Assembly (NCBI RefSeq): GCF_007833275.1
Contig: NZ_CP042241.1
Span: 2,046,001-2,110,000 of the forward strand
Origin: Salarchaeum sp. JOR-1
GTDB taxonomy: Archaea; Halobacteriota; Halobacteria; Halobacteriales; Halobacteriaceae
DNA length: 64,000 nt
Direction: 5' to 3'
A program made the translations under genes and the position numbers. The notes beneath the pieces are model-generated. The model saw only the letters and a program-made list of their open reading frames with translations, had not been told where the DNA came from and made no database searches. Of this stretch, positions 1 through 9,751 are shown one piece after another; the stretch's first letter is position 1; each line of letters starts with the position of its first letter.

Positions 1-615
1 CTCCTCCTGGATGTCGTCGATGAGGTTCAGAATCTCGGCCTGCACGGACACGTCCAGCGCCGACACCGGCTCGTCCGCGACGATGAGATCTGGGTTCACG
101 GACAGCGCTCGCGCGAGGCCGATGCGCTGTTTCTGCCCGCCGCTGAACTCGTGCGGGTACCGGTCGATGTCGTCCGCCGACATCCCGACGCGTTCGAGGA
201 GATCCGTCACGATTTCGCGCCGCCGAGACTTATCCCGCATGCCGTGGATGAGCAGGGGTTCCGCGATCGACTCCCCGATTGTCATCCGCGGGTCGAAGCT
301 CGACGTCGGATCCTGGAAGATCATCTGAGCGCGCCGACGGAACCGCTTCAGTTCGCCGCTGTCGTACTTCGTGATGTCGTCACCGTCGAAGTACACGTCG
401 CCGCCCGTCGGATCCTCGAGCCGGAGGAGCGACGTCGCAGCGGTAGACTTCCCGCAGCCGGACTCGCCGACGATCCCGACCGTCTCGCCGCGCGACACGT
501 CGAACGAGATGCCGTCGACGGCGCGCACGCGACCGACCTCGTTCCGTAACACCCCCTCCGTGATCGGGTAGTGTTTCTCGAGGGCGTCCACCCGGAGGAT
601 CGGATCCGTGCTCAC
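1..615 (-). CDS. Peptide-type ABC importer, second ATPase subunit (OppF/DppF-like), 3' end cut by window
   Basis: Energises a family 5 (oligopeptide/dipeptide type) importer. Only about 205 N-terminal residues are visible because the gene runs off the left edge. Walker [10 protein letters not shown], signature FSGGQKQR and Walker B region [10 protein letters not shown] are all readable. I chose the GTG at 613-615 because it overlaps the stop of the upstream ATPase gene as GTGA, the usual sign of translational coupling. It is the last visible gene of a five-gene minus-strand operon. The substrate cannot be deduced: relatives carry peptides, nickel or oligosaccharides. Confidence 0.9.
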   Translation of the reverse strand, partial: MSTDPILRVDALEKHYPITEGVLRNEVGRVRAVDGISFDVSRGETVGIVGESGCGKSTAATSLLRLEDPTGGDVYFDGDDITKYDSGELKRFRRRAQMIFQDPTSSFDPRMTIGESIAEPLLIHGMRDKSRRREIVTDLLERVGMSADDIDRYPHEFSGGQKQRIGLARALSVNPDLIVADEPVSALDVSVQAEILNLIDDIQEE

Positions 616-1655
616 TGTCGCTCACCTCCATCGGTCGCCGCGGACGCGCCGGAGTCCTCGTGCTCCGCGAGCACTTGCGGGTCGGTCGTCGTCTCGTAGT
701 GGACGCACGAGACCGTGTGACCGGGTTCGCCCGCGTCGTACTGGGGCGGCTGTTCGCCCGTCCGACAGCTCTCGATAGCGTGCGGGCAGCGGTCGCTGAA
801 CCGACAGCCGGACGGCGGGTTCACGAGACTCGGAAGCGTCCCACCGATGGGTTCGGACTCCTCGCCCTGTCCGGGGAGGCAGTCGAGGAGCGCTCGCGTG
901 TACGGATGCGCGGGGTTCTCGAATATCTTGTAGACGTCCCCGGTCTCCATGACCTTCCCCGCGTACATCACCACGACTTTGTCCGCGATTTCTGCGACGA
1001 CGCCGAGGTCGTGCGTGACGAAGATGATGCCCATGTCGTACTCGTCCTGCAAGTCCTGCAGGAGTTCCAGAATCTGGGCCTGAATCGTCACGTCCAGCGC
1101 CGTGGTCGGTTCGTCCGCGATGAGGAGATCCGGTTTCGCGGCGAGCGCCATCGCGATGACGACGCGCTGCTTCATCCCGCCCGAGAACTCGTGGGGATAG
1201 TCGTCGAACCGCGTGGTCGCCTCCGGAATACCGACGCGGTCGAGGAGGTCGATGCCGCGCCGCCGCGCCTCCTCGTTGCTCACGTCGTCGTGAACCTGGA
1301 TCGCTTCCCGGATCTGCCAGCCGACCGTGTACACGGGGTTGAGCGCGCCCTGCGGGTTCTGGAAGACGTGCGCGATCTCGTCGCCGCGAGTGGAGCGCAG
1401 GTCGCTCTCGGAGATCCCGAGGAGGTCGCGGCCCTTGAACTCGATACTGTCCGCCGTGATTTCGCCCGGCGGCATCGGGATGAGGCGGGTGATGCTCTCG
1501 CTCGTCACGGTCTTCCCGCTCCCGCTTTCGCCGACGATACAGACCGTCTCACCGCGGTCGACACTGAAGTCGACGCCGTCGACGGCGCGTACGATTCCGT
1601 TGTCAGTGTCGAACTGCGTGTGGAGGTTTTCGACGTTGAGTAGGTGTTCGCTCAT
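612..1655 (-). CDS. Peptide-type ABC importer, first ATPase subunit (OppD/DppD-like)
   Basis: A 347-residue ATPase of a family 5 importer. Walker A GESGSGKT lies near residues 42-49, followed by the signature FSGGMKQR and Walker B/D-loop [12 protein letters not shown]. The C-terminal region has the Cys-rich oligo_HPY-type segment ([10 protein letters not shown], then a further Cys), typical of OppD/DppD and OppF/DppF subunits. The length is normal for the family. It starts 3 nt beyond the permease stop and overlaps the next ATPase by 4 nt, so it is embedded in the operon. It works as a heterodimer with that ATPase on the cytoplasmic face of the permease pair. Confidence 0.95.
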   Translation of the reverse strand: MSEHLLNVENLHTQFDTDNGIVRAVDGVDFSVDRGETVCIVGESGSGKTVTSESITRLIPMPPGEITADSIEFKGRDLLGISESDLRSTRGDEIAHVFQNPQGALNPVYTVGWQIREAIQVHDDVSNEEARRRGIDLLDRVGIPEATTRFDDYPHEFSGGMKQRVVIAMALAAKPDLLIADEPTTALDVTIQAQILELLQDLQDEYDMGIIFVTHDLGVVAEIADKVVVMYAGKVMETGDVYKIFENPAHPYTRALLDCLPGQGEESEPIGGTLPSLVNPPSGCRFSDRCPHAIESCRTGEQPPQYDAGEPGHTVSCVHYETTTDPQVLAEHEDSGASAATDGGERQ

Positions 1656-1658
1656 AGT

Positions 1659-2870
1659 TCAGTCACTCCGGGGGTCGAGTGCGTCTCGCAGGGCGTCACC
1701 GATGAAGTTGAACGCCAGAATCGTGAAGAACAGGAAGAGCCCGGGAATCGTCGATATCCAGGGCGCGTCGCTGAGACTGCCACGCCCGGCCGAGATCACC
1801 TGCCCCCACGAGGGAACGGTCGGGTCACCGAGACCGAGGAAGGACAGCGCCGCCTCGGCGAGGATGATGGTCGGGATGGTGAGCGTCGCGGCGGTGATGA
1901 CCGTATTCGATACGTTCGGGATGATGTGGCGGCGGATGATGTACGGCGTGCTCGCGCCCGCGCCGTCCGCGGCCATGATGTACTCTTCTTCGTTACGCTG
2001 GAGGGCCTCCGACCGGACGAGGCGGGCGACACCGCCCCACGTCACGAGGCCGAACAGCAGTATCATGAGGAAGAGACTCCCCCCGAACAGGTAGATCAGG
2101 AGGAGGTAGAGGAAGAACGTCGGGAACGTGATCTGGATGTCGACGTACCGCATCAGGATTTCGTCGACGAGTCCGCCGGAGTAGGCGGCGACGCTACCGA
2201 CGAGCGTCCCGATGACGACGATGAGGAGGGAGGCGATGAGACCGACCTCCATAGTCACCTTCATGCCGTAGACGACCATCAGGAAGATGTCCTTCCCGTT
2301 CGCCATCGTGCCGAGCGGATGCGCCCACGTGCCGTGGCAGAGGCGCGTTCCGCTCGCGGTCTGCGTCACTTCGCCGACGCAGCCGCTCCCGCCGAGTACC
2401 TCCATCGGCACGGTCGTGTAGACCGGAGGCTGGAGGCCGGCGAGGATGTTCACCGTGGGTTCCGGGAGAACCATCGTCCCGACGGTTCCGATGAGGAAGA
2501 TCGCGATGAGGAACACGCCGCTCGCGACGGCGGCCCGGTTGCGCTTGAACTGATCCCAGTAGATGCGCGTCATCCGCGGCTGCTGGTAGAGCGGGAGCAG
2601 CGCGTAGAAGAACAGCACGACCATCGTCGCGATGAACAGCCAGTCCACGTTGGAGACTTCCCACGTGAGTTCGAACAGCACGAGGTTCACGCTCTCGAAC
2701 GTGGGCTCGCCGATCGGGACGACGAAGAGGTCGTAGGCGACACCTGCTGCGAGGACTAGCATCGCCGCGAGGAACGCGAACGTCTTGTTGGAGACGGTCG
2801 CGAGTCCCGTGCGGCCGATGGAGTCCCAATCGACATCTTCGAACGTGTCCGGGTCGTTTTCTGCCGCCAT
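1659..2870 (-). CDS. Peptide-type ABC importer permease (DppC/OppC-like)
   Basis: Inner-membrane permease of 403 residues. The C-terminal two thirds form a BPD_transp_1 domain with the ATPase-coupling EAA loop, readable as EEYIMAADGAGAS followed by RRHIIPN. The N-terminal roughly 130 residues add hydrophobic segments near residues 30-50 and 80-95, longer than the short N-terminus of bacterial DppC; such extensions occur in haloarchaeal members. Its ATG overlaps the stop of the preceding permease by one base (TAATG), so the two permeases are probably translated in a fixed ratio. Confidence 0.93.
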   Translation of the reverse strand: MAAENDPDTFEDVDWDSIGRTGLATVSNKTFAFLAAMLVLAAGVAYDLFVVPIGEPTFESVNLVLFELTWEVSNVDWLFIATMVVLFFYALLPLYQQPRMTRIYWDQFKRNRAAVASGVFLIAIFLIGTVGTMVLPEPTVNILAGLQPPVYTTVPMEVLGGSGCVGEVTQTASGTRLCHGTWAHPLGTMANGKDIFLMVVYGMKVTMEVGLIASLLIVVIGTLVGSVAAYSGGLVDEILMRYVDIQITFPTFFLYLLLIYLFGGSLFLMILLFGLVTWGGVARLVRSEALQRNEEEYIMAADGAGASTPYIIRRHIIPNVSNTVITAATLTIPTIILAEAALSFLGLGDPTVPSWGQVISAGRGSLSDAPWISTIPGLFLFFTILAFNFIGDALRDALDPRSD

Positions 2871-3838
2871 TAGCGATCACCGAAGTCGATACGGGGGTCG
2901 ACGATAGTGTACGCGATGTCCTGGAGGAGGTTCCCGACGATGGCGATGAACACGGGAATCATCGTGGTTCCGAGGACGAGCGCGGTGTCTTGTTGTGTGA
3001 TTGCATCGTAACTCAGCCGCCCGAGTCCGGGGATGCCGAAGACGATCTCGACGAGGTACGAGGACGTCAGGATGACGCCGAGCATGTCCGCGACGAGAAT
3101 CGTCATCAGCGGGACGAGCGCCGGCCGAAGGATGTGCCGGGTGAGCACGCGCATCTCGTCCACGCCCTTCGCGCGAGCGGTCTTCACGAACTCGGCGTGC
3201 ACGTACTCCATCGCCTCCGCACGCGAGTACCGCATCTCGCCCGCTATCGTGGACGTGGTGAGCGTGATGACGGGGAGGATGAGCTGGTGTGCCATCTCGA
3301 GACTGAGGAAGGGCGCGTCCGCGTTGAACACGACCGGCGTCCAGCCGAGCTGGACGCTGAACACCAACAGGAGGATGATGCCGAACCAGAAGTTCGGGAT
3401 GGACAGCCCGAAGAACCCGAAGAACGTCCCGAAGTAGTCCGTGAGGGAGTACCGGTGGGTCGCCGAGTACAGGCCGATGGCTATCCCGAGCACGGTGGAG
3501 ATGATGATGGACGGCGCTCCGTACGCGAGCGAGTACGGGTACGCTTGCGCTATCGCCTGAATGACCGGCTGGGAGCGCGTGTCAGACCATCCCCAGTCGA
3601 GGGTGACCATGTTCCCCATGAATTCGATATACTGTTGCCAGATACCGCCGACGTTTCCGCGGTACGCGTTATACGCGTCAACTGCCTGAGAGACGTTCGC
3701 TCCTTGCTGGGCCGCGCGCCACTTGATCTGCGCCGTCTGCGGATTCGGCGTCAGATACATCAACCCGAACGTGATGGTCAGGATGATAACCGTGGCTACG
3801 ACAGCCCAGAGAACCCGTCTCGTGACGTACCATCGCAT
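2870..3838 (-). CDS. Peptide-type ABC importer permease (DppB/OppB-like)
   Basis: Inner-membrane permease of 322 residues with one N-terminal helix, a long external loop (about residues 32-95, rich in Gln/Asn) and a BPD_transp_1 core. The EAA coupling loop is visible as EFVKTARAKGVDE with RHILRPALVPL. It partners the DppC-like permease immediately downstream. It starts 33 nt after the binding-protein stop, consistent with one transcript. The length is typical for DppB/OppB. Confidence 0.93.
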   Translation of the reverse strand: MRWYVTRRVLWAVVATVIILTITFGLMYLTPNPQTAQIKWRAAQQGANVSQAVDAYNAYRGNVGGIWQQYIEFMGNMVTLDWGWSDTRSQPVIQAIAQAYPYSLAYGAPSIIISTVLGIAIGLYSATHRYSLTDYFGTFFGFFGLSIPNFWFGIILLLVFSVQLGWTPVVFNADAPFLSLEMAHQLILPVITLTTSTIAGEMRYSRAEAMEYVHAEFVKTARAKGVDEMRVLTRHILRPALVPLMTILVADMLGVILTSSYLVEIVFGIPGLGRLSYDAITQQDTALVLGTTMIPVFIAIVGNLLQDIAYTIVDPRIDFGDR

Positions 3839-3871
3839 TATTGTAAGTATGTGGAGAGCAGTGGAGGGGCG

Positions 3872-5758
3872 TTACTTCTGCGCGAAGTACCAGCTCTGCG
3901 AGTCGTAGCCGTAGTTCCACGTCCCGCTGTCCGGTCCGACGACTTCGTCCTGGTAGCCCGACGTGGACGTCCCCATCACGAGGAAGTTCTCCGGCTGCTC
4001 CTCGCTGAGCGCTGCGAAGATCTTCGAGAGGTTCTCCTGGCGCGTCGCGTCGTCCGTCGCGCTCGACGCCGCGTCGTACCACTGCTTGAGCGGCGCGTCG
4101 GGATAGTAGCCGTAGTAGTTCGTGGAGGCCTTCTTCAGCCAGAATGCCCGCGTGGACGTCGGCGTGAGCGGGTACGTGTTGAACACGATACCGATGTTCA
4201 TGTCCCAGGACTCCTCGCTCGCGGTCTGTTCGCGCGGGCCCGCGTTGTACGGACCGCCCGACCACGGCGGTTCGCCCTCGCCGATGTATGAGTTCGCGAC
4301 GTACTTGTTGAGGAGCGTGTTGAACTTCACGCCGACGAGTCTGGTTCCGAACCCGACCTGGTTGAGCTGCTGGCCGATGTACTGCGCCATCGTCTTCGTC
4401 GTGCCGTTACCGGTGACGTAGACGAACTTGAGCGTCTTCTGCTCGCCGTTGTTGTTGACGACTTCGCCGTCCTCGTAGTGGAAGTCGCTCCGCTCGGAGA
4501 GTCCTTCCTGGAGGCGCTGCTTCGCCTTGTCGATGCCGTAGAGGTCGCCCGTCCCGTACTTCGTGACGCCGTCGTCACTGAACCACTGGGAGTACTCGGG
4601 CTGGAACGTGTACGCGGGGTTCGCGTACCCGTTCTCGATGTTCTGCGCGATGGCCTTCTTGTTCACCGCCATCCCGAACGCCTGACGCACCTTCGTGTTC
4701 CGGAAGGGCGCCCAGCCGTTCGAGCGCATGTTGTAGACGAGGCCCGTGAGGTAGGACTGGGGAGCGGTGACGAGGTTGATGCTCTGTGAGTCCTCGTACT
4801 GGGGCGCTTTCGAGGACGGAATCCCCGTGGCCGTGATTTCGCCGGTTTTGAGCGCGGCGAGACGCGTGCTCTCCTCGGGGATGACCTTGTACGTGTAGCT
4901 GTTGAAGTAGGGCGCTTCGCTGAAGCGGTCGGGCGCGTTCGGGGCGTCCCGCATGTAGTAGCTGTCGTTCCGAACGGCCGTGAACTCCGCTTCGCGGTCC
5001 CAGCTTTCGAGCGTGTACGCCCCGAGGTTCCCCGTGTAGGAGAGACTCTGAATCTCGGAGTCCTTCTTGAACCCTTCGACGTCCTTGTCTGGCACGTACT
5101 TCTTGGCGAGATCCTTCGGGAGCGTCCAGAGCCCCCAGAGAACTGGCTTGAACTTGAACGCGGGGTCGACCTCGTTCAGCCGGACTTCGAACGTCAGCTT
5201 CCCGGTCTTCTCGACGGGAATGTCCTTCGTGTTCCCGTTCGAGTCGGTGTACGTCCAGTCGCCGGGGTTGGCGTAGCCCGCCCAGTTGTCGTCGGCCTGG
5301 TAGACGTTCTTGATGAGGTAGACGAAGTCCTCCGCGGTCACCTGCCCGTAGGGATCGCTCCACTGGAGGTTGTCCTTGAGCTGGACTTCGTACACGCGGT
5401 TGTCCTCCGTGGACACGTCGCCCCAGAGCGGGAAGATTTCCTGGTCGGGCGTGATGCCGTAGAGGCTGTCCATCGTCAGACCGATGCGGTCTGCGGTCTC
5501 GCCGTCGTTGACGCCGATGAAGTACAGGGACTTCGCGTCGCTCGCGCGGCCGGAGATGTAGTCGCCGCCGACGGTGCGCTCCGCCTGCGTCGTCGTGCCG
5601 TCCGTGTTACTCGTGGTCGTCGATTGCGTCGTGCTGTCGCCGCCGTTCGAACAGCCAGCGAGCGCCGCCGCCCCGCCGACACCGAGGGTCTTTAGGACGT
5701 TACGCCGGTTCGGGAGGAGAACCGTTTGGGGTTCATCACTGTTGTTGCCGGATGGCAT
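3872..5758 (-). CDS. Family 5 ABC substrate-binding lipoprotein
   Basis: Extracytoplasmic solute-binding protein of 628 residues that delivers ligand to the downstream permeases. The N-terminus carries a Tat-type twin arginine (NRRNVLKTLG, Arg18-Arg19) and a lipobox LAGC with Cys36, followed by a Ser/Thr/Gly-rich linker: an exported, lipid-anchored protein, as usual in haloarchaea. The body matches SBP_bac_5. I prefer the ATG at 5758 over one five codons upstream because a TATA-like box at 5781-5790 sits about 28 nt before it, which fits a leaderless mRNA. First gene of the operon. Confidence 0.94.
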   Translation of the reverse strand: MPSGNNSDEPQTVLLPNRRNVLKTLGVGGAAALAGCSNGGDSTTQSTTTSNTDGTTTQAERTVGGDYISGRASDAKSLYFIGVNDGETADRIGLTMDSLYGITPDQEIFPLWGDVSTEDNRVYEVQLKDNLQWSDPYGQVTAEDFVYLIKNVYQADDNWAGYANPGDWTYTDSNGNTKDIPVEKTGKLTFEVRLNEVDPAFKFKPVLWGLWTLPKDLAKKYVPDKDVEGFKKDSEIQSLSYTGNLGAYTLESWDREAEFTAVRNDSYYMRDAPNAPDRFSEAPYFNSYTYKVIPEESTRLAALKTGEITATGIPSSKAPQYEDSQSINLVTAPQSYLTGLVYNMRSNGWAPFRNTKVRQAFGMAVNKKAIAQNIENGYANPAYTFQPEYSQWFSDDGVTKYGTGDLYGIDKAKQRLQEGLSERSDFHYEDGEVVNNNGEQKTLKFVYVTGNGTTKTMAQYIGQQLNQVGFGTRLVGVKFNTLLNKYVANSYIGEGEPPWSGGPYNAGPREQTASEESWDMNIGIVFNTYPLTPTSTRAFWLKKASTNYYGYYPDAPLKQWYDAASSATDDATRQENLSKIFAALSEEQPENFLVMGTSTSGYQDEVVGPDSGTWNYGYDSQSWYFAQK

Positions 5759-5780
5759 GATATGGAAAAACAAACATGTG

Positions 5781-5790
5781 CATAAATATT
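5781..5790 (-). promoter_or_regulatory. TATA-like box of the ABC importer operon
   Basis: On the minus strand this reads AATATTTATG, centred about 28 nt before the ATG at 5758. No other AT-rich box lies in the correct window. The spacing predicts transcription starting at or next to the start codon. Confidence 0.6.
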
Positions 5791-5912
5791 CTTCGATGAC
5801 AAGAGGTGCGTTGGCAAACGCCGAGCTTCGCTACGAATTCTAAGACCCTGAAAGAAGTTTGCTAAAATCCTAAACCATCACGAAAATACGCTAGCGAAGC
5901 GCTGAGTCGCCG

Positions 5913-6479
5913 TCAGTAGTCGCCGCCTTCGTCGGTGATGACGACCTCGCCGTCCACCACGTCCACGTTGATGAGCGTCTTCACGTCGATGTCGGACTCG
6001 TCGAGCTCGTTCGGCCCCTCCTTCTTGATGACCGCGACCACGTCGCTGACGTCCGCGCCGATGTGGTCGAGGGCGTCCGTGATGGCGCGCAGCGTCCCGC
6101 CGGTGGAGAGCACGTCGTCGAGCACGAGTACGCGGTCGCCCGCGTGCACGTCGTTGATGTACATCTCGGACTCCGAGTAGCCCGTCTGCTGGGTCAGGGA
6201 GACCTCGTCTTCGAGGCCGTACGAGCGCTTGCGGATGACGACCAGCGGGATGTCCGTCATCAGCGAGACCGCGGTGGAGATGTGAATGCCCATCGCCGCC
6301 GGAGTGACGATCTTGTCGACGCCCTCGATTTCGGCTTTCCGGATGATCTTGATGACGATCTCACGGAGGAGGCCGGGTTCGAGAACGGGAACACCGTCAC
6401 TGATCGGGTGGACGAAGTACTGATAGCCGTCTTTCTCGATTATCGGCGCGTCGAGGAGGGACTGCTTGAGCCTATCCAT
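5913..6479 (-). CDS. hpt: Hypoxanthine/guanine phosphoribosyltransferase family protein
   Basis: Type I phosphoribosyltransferase of 188 residues for purine salvage (base + PRPP to nucleotide). The PRPP-binding loop is readable as [16 protein letters not shown], preceded by a PRT-fold region with TPAAMGIHI. Close in length and sequence to the archaeal HGPRTase-like proteins; some relatives are APRT-like or are regulators, so base specificity is inferred. I chose the ATG at 6479 (MDRLKQSL) over longer in-frame extensions because a TATA-like box lies about 27 nt upstream at 6501-6508 and the extension has non-coding-like composition. Divergent from the Mrp operon. Confidence 0.88.
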   Translation of the reverse strand: MDRLKQSLLDAPIIEKDGYQYFVHPISDGVPVLEPGLLREIVIKIIRKAEIEGVDKIVTPAAMGIHISTAVSLMTDIPLVVIRKRSYGLEDEVSLTQQTGYSESEMYINDVHAGDRVLVLDDVLSTGGTLRAITDALDHIGADVSDVVAVIKKEGPNELDESDIDVKTLINVDVVDGEVVITDEGGDY

Positions 6480-6500
6480 GTTGACGCTACGTGCCCCGAG

Positions 6501-6508
6501 AGTAAAAA
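6501..6508 (-). promoter_or_regulatory. TATA-like box of hpt
   Basis: Minus-strand TTTTTACT, about 27 nt upstream of the hpt ATG, implying a leaderless transcript. It is immediately preceded (on the hpt strand) by a perfect tandem repeat at 6510-6537. Confidence 0.5.
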
Positions 6509-6509
6509 C

Positions 6510-6537
6510 TGACGAATCGCCAATGACGAATCGCCAA
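6510..6537. repeat. Perfect tandem 14-bp repeat in the hpt/mnhA divergent promoter
   Basis: TGACGAATCGCCAA occurs twice without gap (6510-6523 and 6524-6537). It lies directly upstream of the hpt TATA box and just before the mnhA TATA region, where an archaeal activator or repressor could bind. Confidence 0.7.
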
Positions 6538-6545
6538 GAGCGAAC

Positions 6546-6555
6546 GATTAAGTTA
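6546..6555 (+). promoter_or_regulatory. TATA-like element of the mnh operon
   Basis: GATTAAGTTA, centred about 26 nt upstream of the GTG at 6577. It is weak compared with other boxes in the window but correctly placed for a leaderless mRNA. Confidence 0.4.
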
Positions 6556-6576
6556 CGAGTACCCCATCGTACTGCC

Positions 6577-8967
6577 GTGCAACCAACTCCCGACCTACCG
6601 GTAGTGCTCGCGCTCCTCGCACTGCCGTTCGTCGCCGCCGCACTCACGCCGCTCGTCCATCGGGCACTGGGCGAACGCACGGCGTACTTCGCGGCGGCCG
6701 TGGCGCTCGCCTGTTTCGGGCTCGCCGCGTCCCAGTACGGAACGGAGGGTGTCGTCTCCGTCGCGTGGATTCCCGCGCTCGACGTCTCGCTCAGCCTCTA
6801 CGTTGACGGGCTCTCCCTGCTCGTCGCCTTTCTCGCGTCCGGCGTGGGCGTGCTCGTGTTCACGTACTCCGCGGGCTACATGCACGGCGAACCCGGCCTC
6901 GCGAAGTACTACGCGACCCTGCTCGCGTTCATGGGGTCGATGCTCGGGGTCGCGCTCGCCGCGGACCTCGTCGCGCTCTTCGTGTTCTGGGAGCTCACCA
7001 GCATCGCCTCCTTCGTCCTCATCGGCCACTACTCGAGTCAGGACTCGGCGCTGTACGCCGCCCGAAAATCCATGTTCGTCACCGTCGGCGGCGGCCTGTT
7101 CATGCTCGTGGGATTCGTCCTGCTCGCGAACGCCACCGGGACGTTCAGCATCGCGACGATGCTCGACCGGCCCGAACTCGTCCGGGAGGCCCTGCGCTCG
7201 CAGGGCGTCCTCTTACCCGTCGTCGTTCTCGTGGGGGTCGGCGCGGCGGCGAAGTCCGCACAGGTTCCGCTCCACATCTGGCTCCCGGACGCGATGGAGG
7301 CCCCGACGCCCGTGTCCGCGTTCCTCCACTCTGCGACGATGGTGAAAGCCGGCGTCTACCTCGTCGGCCGCCTCCGCCCCGTTCTCGTCACGGACGAGTG
7401 GACACTCCTCTTCGCGGCGCTCGGCCTCACTACGATGACCGTCGCCGCCGTGTTGGCTATCGCCGCGACCGACATCAAGCAACTGCTCGCGTACTCCACC
7501 GCGAGCCACCTCGGCCTCATCGTCGCTGGGTTCGGGTTCGCGTCGGTTCTCGGCGCGGAGACGGGCGCGTTCCACATCCTGAACCACGCGATGTTCAAAG
7601 CGCCGCTCTTCCTCGTCGCCGGCATCGTCGCGCACGAAGCCGGTACCAGAACGATCAGCGAACTCGGCGGCCTCAGACGCGACCTCCCCATCACGGCCGC
7701 CGTCACGGTCGTCGCCGCGCTCGGGATGGCGGGCGTCCCGCCGTTCAACGGATTCTACTCGAAGGAGTTCCTCTTCGAGACGACGTACGAGTTCGCCGCG
7801 CACGCGGGCGGCCTCGCGTGGGTCGTCCCCGCCGTCGCCGTGCTCGGGAGCGTGTTCACGTTCCTCTACTCGGTGCGCTTTCTCATGCTGTTCTTCGGGG
7901 AGAAACCGAGCGGCCTCGGGCACGTCCACCGGCCGCCACTGACGATGCTCGCGCCGCCCGTCCTGCTCGCCGCCGTCGCGGGCACCATCGGACTCAACGG
8001 CCTGCTCGCGTCCTTCCACGCCGGCTTCGCTCCAATCACCGAGTTCGTCGCCCGCGTCGTGAACAGCACCACCGCCGCCGGGCACGGCGGCCACGAGTTC
8101 TCCTACTACGTCCCGACCTACGTCAGCCCCGCGCTCGTCATGAGCGCCGCGACCATCGCGCTCGGCCTCGCGGCCTACCCGGCCTACGGCCGCATCCACG
8201 ACGCGCTCCACGCGCTCTTCCGAACCGTCCCGCCGATTCAGGCGGACTGGTGGTACGACGCGGCCGTCGGCGGCCTCGACGGCGTCTCACGCGGTACCGC
8301 GCGCGTCGTCCAGACCGGCCAACTCCGCACGTACGCGGCCTGGACGCTCACCGCCACCGCGGGCCTCGCGCTCGCCGGATACGCGGCCGTCGGCGCGTCC
8401 CTGCCCCCGCTCTCGTACTCGCTGTCGATTCCGCTCCTCCTCGTTCTCGTCACCGCCGTCGTCGCCGCGGCCGCGGTGACCGTCGCGCCCTCGCACACGA
8501 CGGGCGTGCTCACGCTCTCCATCCTCGGGTTCATGCTCGCCATCTTCTACATCCTCGCGAGCGCGCCCGACCTCGCGCTCACCCAGCTCGTCGTCGAGAC
8601 GCTCGTGCTCGTCATCTTCCTGCTCGTGCTCGACCGACTCCCCTCCTACTACGGCGAGACCCGGCGCTCCCGGAAGGTTCGGGACGCCGGCCTCTCCGTG
8701 CTCGTGGGCGCGACGGTCACGGTGACCGTCCTGCTCGCCACCGCGGGCGGTGACCCGTCCGCGAGCCTGAATCCCGTTTCGGGCATCGACACCAGTCACC
8801 TCGTCGAACTCGCGGTGGAGGAGGGCGGCGGGACGAACGTCGTGAACGTCATCCTCGTCGACCTCCGCGCGTTCGACACGCTCGGCGAGATCGGCGTCGT
8901 CGCAATCGCCGCGCTCTCCGTGGTGACGCTCATCGCGATGCGGGAACGCGGAGGTGAGGCGGAATGA
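6577..8967 (+). CDS. mnhA: Mrp Na+(K+)/H+ antiporter subunit A
   Basis: Largest subunit (796 residues) of a multi-subunit cation/proton antiporter related to complex I NuoL/ND5. The antiporter-like core has the signature [20 protein letters not shown] at about residues 233-252. The C-terminal DUF4040 segment ([18 protein letters not shown], about residue 650) and the following MrpA/MbhE-type tail are present, so this is a full-length MrpA rather than a plain NuoL paralogue. I chose the GTG at 6577 because homologous hydrophobic sequence starts there and a TATA-like box lies 26 nt upstream. It overlaps mnhB by ATGA and heads a seven-gene operon. Confidence 0.93.
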   Translation: MQPTPDLPVVLALLALPFVAAALTPLVHRALGERTAYFAAAVALACFGLAASQYGTEGVVSVAWIPALDVSLSLYVDGLSLLVAFLASGVGVLVFTYSAGYMHGEPGLAKYYATLLAFMGSMLGVALAADLVALFVFWELTSIASFVLIGHYSSQDSALYAARKSMFVTVGGGLFMLVGFVLLANATGTFSIATMLDRPELVREALRSQGVLLPVVVLVGVGAAAKSAQVPLHIWLPDAMEAPTPVSAFLHSATMVKAGVYLVGRLRPVLVTDEWTLLFAALGLTTMTVAAVLAIAATDIKQLLAYSTASHLGLIVAGFGFASVLGAETGAFHILNHAMFKAPLFLVAGIVAHEAGTRTISELGGLRRDLPITAAVTVVAALGMAGVPPFNGFYSKEFLFETTYEFAAHAGGLAWVVPAVAVLGSVFTFLYSVRFLMLFFGEKPSGLGHVHRPPLTMLAPPVLLAAVAGTIGLNGLLASFHAGFAPITEFVARVVNSTTAAGHGGHEFSYYVPTYVSPALVMSAATIALGLAAYPAYGRIHDALHALFRTVPPIQADWWYDAAVGGLDGVSRGTARVVQTGQLRTYAAWTLTATAGLALAGYAAVGASLPPLSYSLSIPLLLVLVTAVVAAAAVTVAPSHTTGVLTLSILGFMLAIFYILASAPDLALTQLVVETLVLVIFLLVLDRLPSYYGETRRSRKVRDAGLSVLVGATVTVTVLLATAGGDPSASLNPVSGIDTSHLVELAVEEGGGTNVVNVILVDLRAFDTLGEIGVVAIAALSVVTLIAMRERGGEAE

Positions 8968-9425
8968 GCACGATAATCCTCCGCACGGTCACGCGCCTCG
9001 CCGTCCCCATCGTGTTCGTCACGTCGTTCGCGCTGTTCCTGCAGGGCCACAACCTCCCCGGCGGCGGGTTCATCGCGGGCGTCCTCACCGCCACCGGCCT
9101 CGCGCTCGTCTACATCGCGTACGGCCTCGACTTCCTCGAGGAAACCGTCTTCCAGCGCTCCATCGGCGGGAGCGTCGAACACATCCAGCACGGACTGGTC
9201 TCCGACTACCGCCGGCTGTTCGCCGTCGGCCTCGCCATCGCCACCGGCAGCGGCCTCGTCTTCGTCGCGCTCGGCATGCCGTTCATGTCGTACGGCTACA
9301 CGTACGCGTCCTTCCCGCTCTACGACCACATGGAACTCGCGTCGGCGGTGGTGTTCGACTTCGGCGTCTACTGCGTCGTGGTCGGCAGCCTCCTCACGAT
9401 CCTCTCGGTGGTGGGTGAAGAATGA
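8964..9425 (+). CDS. mnhB: Mrp antiporter subunit B
   Basis: A 153-residue membrane protein of the MnhB/MbhF family. Four hydrophobic segments are apparent, and the family motif region QGHNLPGGGFIAGVLTATGL (about residues 27-46) is intact. It starts within the mnhA stop (ATGA) and overlaps mnhC in the same way. It has no catalytic activity by itself; it is part of the membrane arm of the antiporter. Confidence 0.93.
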   Translation: MSTIILRTVTRLAVPIVFVTSFALFLQGHNLPGGGFIAGVLTATGLALVYIAYGLDFLEETVFQRSIGGSVEHIQHGLVSDYRRLFAVGLAIATGSGLVFVALGMPFMSYGYTYASFPLYDHMELASAVVFDFGVYCVVVGSLLTILSVVGEE

Positions 9426-9751
9426 CGGAGGCGACGCTCGCCGTCGTGCTCGGCGCGCTGTTCGCGTTCGGCACCTACCTCGTCCTGCGCCGGGACGTGG
9501 TGCGGGTCGTCTGGGGCGTCACCATCATCAGTCAGGCCGCGAACGCCTACCTCATCACGATGGGCGACATCGCGGGCTCCGTCCCCGTCCTCAGCCACCA
9601 CGGCCCGCCGTTCACCGGAACCACGGACCCGCTCGTGCAGGCGCTCGTCCTCACGGCCATCGTCATCGGGTTCGGGACGACGGCGTTCGCGCTCGCGCTG
9701 ACGTACCGCGTCTACGAAGAACACGGCACCATCGACCTGGAGGAACTATGA
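9422..9751 (+). CDS. mnhC: Mrp antiporter subunit C
   Basis: A 109-residue three-helix protein homologous to NuoK. The conserved stretch VVWGVTIISQAANAYLITMG is readable at about residues 29-48. Coupled by ATGA overlaps to both mnhB and mnhD. Length normal for the family. Confidence 0.92.
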   Translation: MTEATLAVVLGALFAFGTYLVLRRDVVRVVWGVTIISQAANAYLITMGDIAGSVPVLSHHGPPFTGTTDPLVQALVLTAIVIGFGTTAFALALTYRVYEEHGTIDLEEL

